Source: Arabidopsis thaliana
Lineage: Eukaryota; Streptophyta; Magnoliopsida; Brassicales; Brassicaceae
Length of the DNA: 64,000 nucleotides
Assembly (NCBI RefSeq): GCF_000001735.4
Contig: NC_003076.8
Location: forward strand, 15,627,835 to 15,691,834
Reading direction: 5' to 3'
The first letter of the stretch is position 1, and each line of letters begins with the position of its first letter. Below, one piece after another: positions 33,980 through 43,795 of this stretch. Both the position numbers and the translations under genes were made by a program. The notes beneath the pieces were generated by a model. The model did no database searches and had not been told where the DNA came from. It saw only the letters and a program-made list of their open reading frames with translations.

Positions 33980-34870
33980 GTAAAAATAATGTTAACACTA
34001 AGATATCAAATTAAGCGAATATAGTTGGTAAATCTTATTCTTTAAGCACTACAACAAAGACAAAAGCGAGGCCAAAATTTCCACCATGTACGTAAAGGTC
34101 ACATAGAAACCAACTATTATATAATTTGTGTGTATATTGTTTCCAACAAGACATGCTTTATAAAACTCATGCTTCTATCAAAATGATACTTTGATTTATG
34201 TATATTCATTTCGTATCAGTCACATGATTTATCTTTATAATCTATAAAAAACAAAGAGAAATTCTTTAAAATATCATATTTTCTAATTTTGTGTCAAAAA
34301 ATATTACTCTTAGCTTATTGATTTAAGAATACCACCGAAAGTTTTAGTTTCCAAAAATATCACAAACACAAAAATTAATTTTGGAGTATTGAGGATTTAC
34401 AAATTTAATTTGGATTAGCTATTTTAGATTTAGGATATAGTTTTTAGAGTATCAGAGATAGTATTCAGGGTTTAGTTTTGAAAGTTAAAAGTTAAATTTT
34501 ATTTTATGGTAATTTTGGAAAATCAAGACATAGCGGTATTTTTGAAAAACCAAAACTAAAAGTGGTATTTTTGAAACTTGTCTTAAGTATTTTTTATTTA
34601 CTTAATAACCTTAAATATATATTTTCTTTGATGGCTTGTCTTTTTTTTTCGTTTTAACAACTCTTAAAGACTGAATATCCAATAAAACGTTAATATCCGG
34701 ACATTTAAAAATGTTGTAAGACAGAATTCTATATAGGAAAAGTAAACTTATTATGAAATATCAAATTAGGTGATAACACCTTTTTATTTTATTAAGCATA
34801 AACCTTTAATCCGTGTTACATATTACTTAAGTGTTACAACGATAAACACTCAATATTGTGGTGACTAGAT
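33980..34870. other. 3' spacer of GLP3
   Basis: Non-coding. Contains the recurring CATGCTTTATAAAACTCATG module (about 34150) and the AT-rich inverted element (about 34255-34580). A short stem AGGTG...CACCT lies at 34768-34781, about 90 bases after the stop codon. Confidence 0.55.
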
Positions 34871-35652
34871 TTAGTTTTTAAACTTGGCCTCAAGGTCTTT
34901 GACAACATTGACATCTAACTGAAAAGCTTGAGCCAAAATATCTGGATTAATCGGAGGCGTTGACCCAAACACAGTATCTGCGATCGTGATGACACCAGCA
35001 TTTTGACTACTTAGTCCAGCAAAGGCCACTGCGGGGGTCTTCCCGATATTCACTTGAAAATGGATCATTCCTATGGGGAACACGAACACGTCTCCCGGGT
35101 TCAGCACTTTGGCGAATAAACGGTTGTTGTCTTGATTCGAAGAGACAAAACCAACATATAACGTTCCTTCAACAAGAACAAGGATCTCAGTGGCACGAGG
35201 GTGTGTGTGAGGCGGGTTTTGACCATATGGCGCATAGTCTATGCGGACCAAGGATATTCCCAAAGTGTTTAACCCTGGAATCTGATCGACATTGACTGTT
35301 GTCACGTTGGATTTGACTTTGTTATTAGTGATTCCTGCTTGGTTGAGGCCTGAGGAAAAGAAATCTTCTGCCTTTGCTTGCTTTGGATCCTTGCAAAACT
35401 TACCATTCACAAAAACTGCAAGTAGAAATATTGTTTCGAAAAATCTTTTATTACAACTTCAAATTTAGTCATTAATAAAGGAGAATAATAGTTAATTAGT
35501 AGAGAGTTAAGAAACCGAGTTTTATACGCACCACCATTTTTAGGGTCATCAATGGCAACACAGAAGTCTTGAAGTGGACTTGGATCATATGCTTTGGCAA
35601 TGGTGACCAAAGCCCAGAAGGTAATCAGGATAAGAGACATGGAGACCTTCAT
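34871..35652 (-). CDS. GLP3: class A germin-like protein
   Basis: Exons 35652-35532 and 35415-34871 (intron GTGCGT...TTGCAG); 221 residues, one fewer than GLP2 because exon 1 lost a codon. Signal peptide about 1-21 ([21 protein letters not shown]), mature start [10 protein letters not shown], metal ligands H110, H112, E117 and H159, glycosylation site NVT. The mature protein is almost the same as GLP5 and GLP7; the signal peptide differs (FWALV instead of LSALV). A secreted Mn cupin is expected. From memory it matches AT5G39120. Upstream frames that extend through 35775 use the leader in another reading and are not needed. Confidence 0.92.
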
Positions 35653-35732
35653 TTTCAAACAAAGGTTTTTTTTTCTAATGCTTTCTAGATATGTAGTGTG
35701 TTGTTTGTGAATTGGGAAGCATTCGAGCTCAT

Positions 35733-35775
35733 TATTTATAGGGAAAACGCGGGTGTCATATTTGACGTGGTCCAA
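35733..35775 (-). promoter_or_regulatory. GLP3 core promoter: TATA box and TTGACGTGG block
   Basis: CTATAAATA at 35741-35733 on the coding strand; TTGGACCACGTCAAATATGA at 35775-35756. Confidence 0.6.
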
Positions 35776-37803
35776 AAGTTATTCCTATACATTTTGTAGT
35801 TCACATGTTTCAAAGTGGCAGTTCAAAAACGTTTAATCAGTATTATCGATCGACAATCAATCTTTATTTAAAATTGGATTTGCACGACTATATACACAAT
35901 CCAATGACAAGAGCTCGTAGTTTATTGATTTGTAATATTGTTGTCTTTGTATCATGCACCTTCTAGATTCAAGTCAGGTAGAATATGTGTGTGTGAATAA
36001 TTTCTATTACTATCTTTTTTCTAAATGCCATCCTAAGTATTGTAAATGCACCTCACCATTCATAACTTTTTTTATAAGTTGTTTACTACTAAATAAAGTT
36101 ATTATTTACTTACCAATGAACAATTAATAGCTTCATTTATTTTCAAAAATACCAACCTTTATCACAAAAATTTCATGTTTCTAACTAATAATAAAGTCAA
36201 GCATATATATGAGATATTTTGAGATATTTCTGACAAATTTAGGCAAAGCAATCTCAAGCGATGAGTAGAGCATATCTTATGCTCATTATATTTTCGGTAG
36301 ATATATTACGAATTTATTTCATGTTTGCAAGATATATATTTACAACGTACTTTGCAAATCTGCTATAACTTGACGACAAAAATAAAACAAAAAATCTGCT
36401 ATAACTTATGTAAGTTATCTATGCTTACGTCAATTTACCAGAGACTTGCTTAACCTGTCTTGATAAGCAAATTTACAACAAACACGAACAAGTCTTCTAT
36501 ATATGTAAAGCCTGCTTTTATTTTAAATTCAATGGTATAGTTAGAATATTTCAAAAATCTTTAGGTGCATTGATCTTGGTTGTTTTCAAAATTCACTGGT
36601 CTTTTTGGAATAATACTTATATCTTATAAAACGTAATGACTAATTCAAATCAGGAAAAGTAGGTTAAAACTAAAATATCAAATTAAGCAAAAGACATCAT
36701 TTAGTTGGTAAATATCTTAGTCTCTAACAACTGCCAGAAAGACAAAAGTAGTGACCAAATTCCTAGCATGTATGTGCGAAGGCCTTGTAGAGATTAACCA
36801 TTTTAATTTATGTGTATCTTTTTTTCAACAAGACACGCTTTATAAAACTCTCAATCAAAATGATACTATGATTTGGGGGGAAAATAATAATTTGACTGTC
36901 TTTATCGTATTTATCTCATGATGATTCACCTGGGATACGAGTTTGGGTCTGTTTTGAAGGATTGAAGTGTGTTTGTGTACCCAAATTGATTCCAGTAAAT
37001 ATTTGATGATGAAAGGTTTTTTTTTTTATTACTTTCCCCTTCAACAATAGTTATATTTTATGATTTTAGATGTAGTTTTAGTCTTTGTTCAAAATAAAAA
37101 AAGATGTAGTTTTAGTAGTAAATTGATGCATTTCTACGAAAGTTAATATTTTATGTTTTATGGCTCGTTTACACTAAACGGTTTTTTAATTCGAGTAGTT
37201 TTATCTTTTGTAGCAACATTAAAATAAAGACATGATTAGGTATCCATGAAAAGCGACATCATAAAGACTTGATTTGAAAATTATTAAAAAAAGACTTGAT
37301 GTTAAGTTACGTTGACTAGTATTTTATCCATGTAATTTTTTTGATAATACTTTAACAACATATAAAATTTTGTTTATAAATATTTGTTTATGGTTTCATA
37401 ACAACAACACAAACACAAACCACTAGATTACATGTGTCGATTATTCTTGTAATTTTATCCGATTGAGTAGTTTTTGCTGCTCTTAGACAACACGTCGTAC
37501 AATTTCTCATCTACTTTATCTTTGGAAAGTGAGGAAAAAAAACATGCAACCTTCAACGCCTGAGACCATTTTTAGAGCAACTGATTGCAACTTTTAAGAC
37601 ACATATTTAGCAAGGAGGGGGTAAGACAAAATTCACCGATTCATTGCAAATTTGGCTTCACAGCACTATTAAAGTTGTTATATTATAATATAGAAATAGG
37701 TACATAAGCCATTTTTACTTTGTTACATAAATATTTCATAGTAGTGTATTCCTTTAATTTGTGTTTCAATGATAAACACTCTTAAACGACTTAGATGATC
37801 AGT
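35776..37803. other. GLP3-GLP4 spacer, including the empty Copia B site
   Basis: Non-coding. 35930-36320 matches the DNA left of Copia B (43200-43650), and 36330-37270 matches the DNA right of it (48570-49600). The join near 36330 has neither Copia sequence nor duplicated target, so it is the pre-insertion arrangement. A decayed hairpin module lies at about 36432-36510. Confidence 0.7.
36432..36510. repeat. Hairpin module, copy 4 (degenerate)
   Basis: AATTTACCAGAGACTTG and CAAGTCTTCTATATATGTAAA: same module with arm substitutions and a small insertion in the right arm. Confidence 0.6.
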
Positions 37804-38579
37804 TCATATGGACCCAAACTTGGCTTGAAGTTCTTTGACAACATTTGCATCCAACTGGAACGCCCTGGCAAGAAGCTCTGGATAAATCGGAGGGTTTGAC
37901 CCGAACACAGTGTTTGCAATTGTGATAACACCAGCGTTCTGGCTACTCAATCCCGCAAAAGCAATTGCTGGAATTTTCCCGATATTTAACTGAAAATGGA
38001 TCATTCCTATGGGGAACACAAAAACATCACCGGGGTGCAATACTTTGGCGAATAACCGGTTGTTATCTTGATTGGAAGAGACAAAACCGACGTATAATGT
38101 TCCTTCGACAAGGACAAGGATCTCTGAGCCACGAGGGTGCGTGTGAGGTGGATTTTGGCCATGCGGTGCGTAGTCTATGCGGACCAATGATATTCCCATG
38201 GTGTTTAGCCCGGGGATCTGATCAACATTAACAGTGGTCACATTAGAGCCAACTTGATTATTGGTGTTCCCGGGCACATTGAGACCTGAGAAGAAAAAAT
38301 CTTTTGCATCGACTCGCTCCGGGTCTTTACAAAACCTACCATTCACAAAAACTGCATGTAGAAATATAATATCAAAGAGTATATATTATATTACTACGTC
38401 AAAGTTAATCATAAGGAGAAAAGTAGAGAAATAGATAACCGGAGATTTCTTTACGTACCGCCTTTTAGGTCATCAATGGCAACACAGAAGTCTTGGAGTG
38501 GACTTGGATCATAAGCATTGACAAAGGAAAGGACCAAAGCAATTATGGCAAAAGGGATTAGAGATTGAGAAACCCTCAT
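37804..38579 (-). CDS. GLP4: class B germin-like protein
   Basis: Exons 38579-38459 and 38351-37804 (intron GTACGT...CATGCAG); 222 residues. Signal peptide about 1-22 ([22 protein letters not shown]), mature start [10 protein letters not shown], ligands H110, H112, E117 (HTHPRGSE) and H159 (GMIHFQ), glycosylation site NVT, C-terminus AKFGSI. Class B differs from class A by KG at the exon 1 end, [22 protein letters not shown] and the C-terminal Ile. From memory it matches AT5G39130. It differs from GLP6 at six or so residues (for example E/K and V/M near the N-terminus, L/V and I/V beside the HFQ motif), more than other parts of the duplicated block differ. Confidence 0.92.
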
Positions 38580-39338
38580 TATTGCTCGCTCTAAATTTGT
38601 TATGCATGTATACTTGGTGAATCCTCAGTGCTTTAAAATTTATAGGACAAGAGCATAAGTCATATTTGACATGGAATGGACTAAATAATTAATGTTTAAT
38701 GAAATTACACAAGTTTGGTACGGACTTTTAGTTACAAGAGAGCATTTAAACAAAAATGACCGGTAGATGGAATTCCTTTAGAAAGATTAGCCAAATGTTG
38801 ATGAGTAGATGTCAAAGAACGTAATTAGAGAGTCCCCACCCACCTATTAGATGAAATCAAATTTGTATTATTATTTAACACACGATCAAAAGTTTCATAG
38901 GAAGAATATAGGTTGCATATAGTGTGAATGGAATAATCAATAATGGACTGACCAAAAAAAACATAGATTATAACTTACGTTCATAATTATATAAAAGTAT
39001 TAAACACTTGAAATTTTAACCGACTAAGAAAAATGCTTGTTATGTTATAAAAATAGCATATATACAGAATTTGTTTTTTTTTTTATCACTACATTGTTTT
39101 CATGTATTTGGGAGGGACCAAATTTATAATTTATAAAGCGTATATATGCTAAATAATATATAGAAAATATTTACAGAATACTTTATTTTTTCATTCCATC
39201 GACACATTAAGATTACGTAGTATCTGAATTTCGTTACATAGGAATATATAGGATACAATCGGTAATTACCTTGTCTAATGTCTCGCGTCTCTTGGACAGC
39301 TATGACCTAAATAATTGACATGACAAAGAGTAATAACC
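38580..39338. promoter_or_regulatory. GLP4 upstream region
   Basis: CTATAAATT at 38645-38637 on the coding strand is the TATA-like element. The region 38664-38685 corresponds to the class A block but reads TTGACATGG on +, so the ACGTCA core is lost. The rest is AT-rich with no ORF. Confidence 0.5.
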
Positions 39339-40008
39339 TCAATTTTTTACCGAAAAACAGAGACAACAAGAAAGCCAACCACCAGCACCAGCACCAGCAC
39401 CGCCCTGTTTCGAATCATCCGGGTACAATCCGGTCTTCGAGTCAAGTCTTGATAGTTCTCTTTTTCCACTTTCACTCTTCGTGTTTAGTGATGTCTTTCG
39501 CTCTTGTTGGTACTCTCCTAATCTACAAAGGATTTTAAAAATAAACCAATAGACCTCATAAGCACAACTCAATTAATTAAAACCGAGTTTTCAGTCCAAC
39601 CAGTCTGGTTTTAACCGAGCAAATTGGCATGGAAGATTAGAGAACGACTTACGTGGGAAATGCGAAAGAAGTTGTACTGTTATTACTTGTTTCGGAGTGA
39701 CAAGACTTGGTTGGAGAAATAGGAATCTGTTGTCGTGGATCCGGTTTAGGAACATTGGTTAAGCCATCTCGATTACCGGTTTTTGGTCCGGTTTCCACCA
39801 TGGTTATATTGACTTCTTTGGTTCCAGCGTCAGTCGGAGCAATTTTGTTATCAATGTTATTGTTATAGTAGCTAATATAGGGCGAAGCAGTATATTCGAA
39901 ATTGGTGAGTTCTCCAGATTTATACATCTTGGAGAAACTATGGTCTCCCATGTAAATACGATGTTTTAGTATAAGTAGTAGAGGTTTGGGACTATCTAAC
40001 ACACACAC
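39339..40008 (-). CDS. Uncharacterised two-exon gene, Cys-rich C-terminus (copy 1)
   Basis: Two minus-strand ORFs join in frame through a GT-AG intron: exon 1 40008-39653, intron 39652-39523 (GTAAGT...TTTGTAG), exon 2 39522-39339 (stop TGA). The result is 179 residues from the Met at 40008, or 160 from a Met at 39951 (MGDHSFSKMY), which looks the more natural start. The protein is hydrophilic and Ser/Thr/Asn-rich, with no signal peptide or membrane segment. It ends in a Gly-Ala repeat followed by GGWLSCCLCFSVKN; the Cys cluster could be S-acylated for membrane attachment, as in the Cys-rich tail of RIN4, but I see no NOI domain and do not assign it there. I recognise no family. Copy 2 at 52897 keeps the frame, including a 6-base in-frame change. 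It lies between a class B and a class A GLP in both units. Confidence 0.5.
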
Positions 40009-40870
40009 AATTTTTCTAAATCATACTATAGTCATTTGAGTGTTAATCTCTAGCTTTTACATTTAATTTTTGTCTTCAAAAATAATCTTTCTCACAAAAT
40101 AAATAAATACTTGAGTGTGCGAATCCGACATTCACATACACCATCTTAGTAGATCGGAGCAGTCGCTAACGAAAATAACACCAATATGTTTTTCTGCGAT
40201 TATATATATATCTCATTGTTCATACTAGTAAAGATGACATACTCCCACAAGTGATACCTCATTATTGGCTTTGTCTTTCAATTATTTAAGGTCTGAGTGT
40301 CTGACTTCTCATTGTTCATACTAGTTAAGATTACATACTCCTACAAGTGGTACCTCATTTTTGGTTTTTTCTTTCAATTATTTTAGGTCTTAAATAAATT
40401 ATTTGTAGTTGTATATTACTAACGTAGTCCAATCTATGCATCGTCTAAAACAAAATTTATGTAATTTTAGACGATTAAAGCGGTCATCTATGCATCGTCT
40501 AAACGTCTAATCGGGACCTAGGCAACTGTATAGTGTATAGACTGCTTTTAAAAACACTTGTTTTGTCTAATAACATTTTGTTTTGAAAACAAATAAATTA
40601 TCATTAGTCAACTTGTCAGTAACTACAAAACCGCCATACAAAAATTATATACAAGAAGCCAAACAAATATATTTTAGCAGATTTAGACAACTCAACTGCC
40701 CACGTTATAGACCATGCAAGACTGTTGAAATGAGCAGATTTATGACATATTTATATCTTTGTCTTCTAGATATATCATAGATAGAATTACAATTTTTTGC
40801 AAATTTGCTTTGACGTAGGTAAAACTAGAGCATACTTTATATAAGTTATCTATGACTACGTCAAGTTTAC

Positions 40871-40945
40871 GTTTACCGGAAGACTTGCTTAATCTGCATT
40901 GACAAGCATATTTACAACTAACACGAACAAATCTTCTATGTAAAC
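40871..40945. repeat. Hairpin module, copy 5
   Basis: Arms GTTTACCGGAAGACTTG and CAAATCTTCTATGTAAAC; one change in the right arm weakens the stem. Confidence 0.78.
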
Positions 40946-41107
40946 GTCTGCTTTTATTTTAGATGGACTGCTACTGCTAGAATAATATTAAAAAGTTTAC
41001 GTGCATTGTGTTGATTATTTACTTTTGGAATAGTTTTAGCATATAGTATGCAAAGACTAATTCAATGTTGTTTATTAGAAAAAGAGAGTAATTCAATGTA
41101 GTAAAAG

Positions 41108-41513
41108 AAGTGCTTTAAAAACCGATTTAGGCGGTCGCGTAAACCTCCATTAGGCGCTAGGTTCTCGGAAAACGTCTAGACAACCATGCACTTTGACCAC
41201 CTAAAATCATATAGATTTTGTTTTTAGTGTATTTTATCAATTTTCAACTAAGTTTTGTTTCTATACATATAGTTATAAATGTTCATATAAGGTATGATAT
41301 AAATCAAATAAATGTTTTGTTTATGTATTAACATATTTATTTATTTTTCTAATAGATATTTTTATATGTTTATTATATGTAATATTATATTTATAGTATT
41401 TATGTTATAAACGCTTTAACCGCCTAAAAATTGTATAAATCCCGATTAAGCGTTTTAGGTACTAGGCATTGGATCACCGCTTGCTTAGCACCTATAAACT
41501 TTTTTGAACATTG
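41108..41513. mobile_element. hAT-like MITE, copy 3 (about 406 bp)
   Basis: Flanks AGTAAAAG (41100-41107) and AGTAAAAC (41514-41521) are the best-preserved 8-bp target duplication of this MITE. Start AAGTGCTTTAAAAACCG, end TTTTTGAACATTG. Confidence 0.72.
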
Positions 41514-42173
41514 AGTAAAACTAATGCTAACACTAAAATATCAAATTAAGGGAATATAGTTGGTAAATCTTATTCTTTAACCACTGCAACATGGACAAAA
41601 CCTAAGACCAAATTTCCACCATGTATGTAAAGATCAGATAGAAATCAACTATTATAGTTTGTGTGTATATTGTTTCCAACAAGACATGCTTCTATCAATT
41701 GATATTTTGCCCACATTTTCAAATTTCTGATTCAAAAAATATTGCTCTTAGTTTATTGATTTAAGAATACCACCAAAAGTTTTAGTTTCCAAAAATATCA
41801 CAAACACAAAAATTAATTTTGGAAAATCAAGACTTAAGTGGTATATTTGGAAAACCAAAATTAAAAGTGGTATTTTTGAAATTGTATTAAGTATTTTTAT
41901 TTTTATTTTTAATAGAACCTTAAATATTGATTTTCTTTGATGGCTTGTCTTTTTTTTTTTAACAACTCTTAAAGACTTGACTGAATATCCAAAAAAACGT
42001 TAATACCAGGACATTTAAAAAAGTTGTAAGACAGAATTCTATATAAGAAAAGTAAACTTATTATTAAATATCAAATTAGGTGATAACACCTTTTTATTTT
42101 ATTAAGCATAAACCTTTACTCCGTGTTACAGATTACTTAAGTGTTACAACGATAAACACTCAATATTGGGGAT

Positions 42174-42955
42174 TTAGTTTTTAAACTTGGCCTCAAGGTC
42201 TTTGACAACATTGACATCTAACTGAAACGCCTGAGCCAAAATATCTGGATTAATCGGAGGCGTTGATCCAAACACTGTATCTGCGATCGTGATGACACCA
42301 GCATTTTGACTACTTAGTCCAGCAAAGGCCACTGCGGGGGTCTTCCCGATATTCACTTGAAAATGGATCATTCCTATGGGGAACACGAACACGTCTCCCG
42401 GGTTCAGCACTTTGGCGAATAAACGGTTGTTGTCTTGATTCGAAGAGACAAAACCAACATATAATGTTCCTTCAACAAGAACAAGGATCTCAGTGGCACG
42501 AGGGTGTGTGTGAGGCGGGTTTTGACCATATGGCGCATAGTCTATGCGGACCAAGGATATTCCCAAAGTGTTTAACCCTGGAATCTGATCGACATTGACT
42601 GTTGTCACGTTGGATTGGACTTTGTTATTAGTGATTCCTGCTTGGTTGAGGCCTGAGGAAAAGAAATCTTCTGCCTTTGCTTGCTTTGGATCCTTGCAAA
42701 ACTTACCATTCACAAAAACTGCAAGTAGAAATATTGTTTCGAAAAATCTTTTATTACAACTTCAAATTTAGTCATTAATAAAGGAGAATAATAATTAATT
42801 AGTAGAGAGTTAAGAAACCGAGTTATATACGCACCACCATTTTTAGGGTCATCAATGGCCACACAGAAGTCTTGAAGTGGACTTGGATCATATGCTTTGG
42901 CAATGGTGACCAAAGCTGATAAGGTTATCAGGATGAGAGACATGGACACCTTCAT
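42174..42955 (-). CDS. GLP5: class A germin-like protein
   Basis: Exons 42955-42835 and 42718-42174; 221 residues. Signal peptide [21 protein letters not shown], mature start [10 protein letters not shown], metal ligands H110, H112, E117 and H159, glycosylation site NVT. Mature protein identical to GLP3 except for VQSN in place of VKSN. A secreted Mn-binding cell-wall cupin is expected. In the Arabidopsis numbering I recall, this position fits AT5G39150. It is within the first duplicated unit and nearly identical to GLP7. Its upstream DNA was interrupted 700 bases away by Copia B, beyond the core promoter. Confidence 0.92.
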
Positions 42956-43038
42956 TTTCAAACAAAGGTTTTTTTTTGTTCTAATGCTTTCTAGATATGT
43001 AGTGTGTTGTTTGTGAATGAGGAAGCATTCGAGCTCAG

Positions 43039-43081
43039 TATTTATAGGAAAAAGGCCGGTGTCATATTTGACGTGGTCCAA
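43039..43081 (-). promoter_or_regulatory. GLP5 core promoter: TATA box and TTGACGTGG block
   Basis: CTATAAATA at 43047-43039 on the coding strand; TTGGACCACGTCAAATATGA at 43081-43062. Confidence 0.6.
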
Positions 43082-43650
43082 GTTATTCATATACATTTTG
43101 TAACTCACATGTTTCAAAGTGGCAGTTCAAAAACGTTTAACCAGTCTATCGATAATCAATCTTTTATTAAAATTGGATTTTACACAATTCAATGACCAGA
43201 GCTTGCAGTTTATTGATTTGTAATATTGTTTTCTTTGTATCATGCACCTTCTAGTTTCAAGTCTGGTAGAATATATGTGTGTGGTAATAATTTCTAGTAC
43301 TATCTTTTTCTTAAGAAAAAAAATTAGAGTAGTGTAGCAGTTTAATGGTAAATACGTAAATTCCATCCTACGTATTGTAAATGCACCTCACTATTCATAA
43401 CATTTTTTATTAGTTGTTTATCACTAAATAAAGTTATTATTTACTTGTTAATGAACAATTAATAACTTCATTTATTTTCAAAGATAGCAACCTTTAATTA
43501 CAAAAAATAATGTTTCTAACTAATAATAAAGTCAAGCATATATATGAGATATTTTGACATATTTCTGACAGATTTAGCATAGCAATATCAAGCGATGAGT
43601 AGAGCATATAGCATAGCAATATTACGAATTTATTTCATGTTTGCTTGATA
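43082..43650. other. GLP5 distal upstream region
   Basis: AT-rich, no ORF; closely related to 35776-36320 upstream of GLP3. Copia B copy 1 begins at its right end. Confidence 0.6.
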
Positions 43651-43655
43651 TATCT

Positions 43656-43795
43656 TGTCAAAAAGGAGATGAAGATGTAAAAAGACGTTTCATGTTGATA
43701 CGTAAGAGAGGCAATGCCTTATATACAACAACATGATTTAACCTAGTGTAGCTATACAATCTAAGTGGGCTCGGGAGAGGCCTCATAGCCCAATA
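43656..43795 (-). repeat. Copia B copy 1, 3' LTR
   Basis: 140 bp, identical to 48427-48566. The pol stop lies inside it. Confidence 0.93.

Larger units (their letters stand above)
40009..42173. other. 3' spacer of GLP5 and upstream region of the uncharacterised gene
   Basis: Non-coding. 40205-40390 has two imperfect copies of a CTCATTGTTCATACTAGT-type word about 100 bases apart. 40425-40562 is a truncated reverse MITE (right end CTTTTAAAAACACTTG). It is followed by the hairpin module, the forward MITE and the AT-rich inverted element, in the same order as at GLP3. The stem AGGTG...CACCT is at 42078-42091. Confidence 0.55.

Noticed and set aside
35407-35775. Frames of 122-135 codons upstream of GLP3, GLP5 and GLP7
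   Set aside because: They join 5' leader, exon 1 and intron. The ATG of the signal peptide begins inside them.
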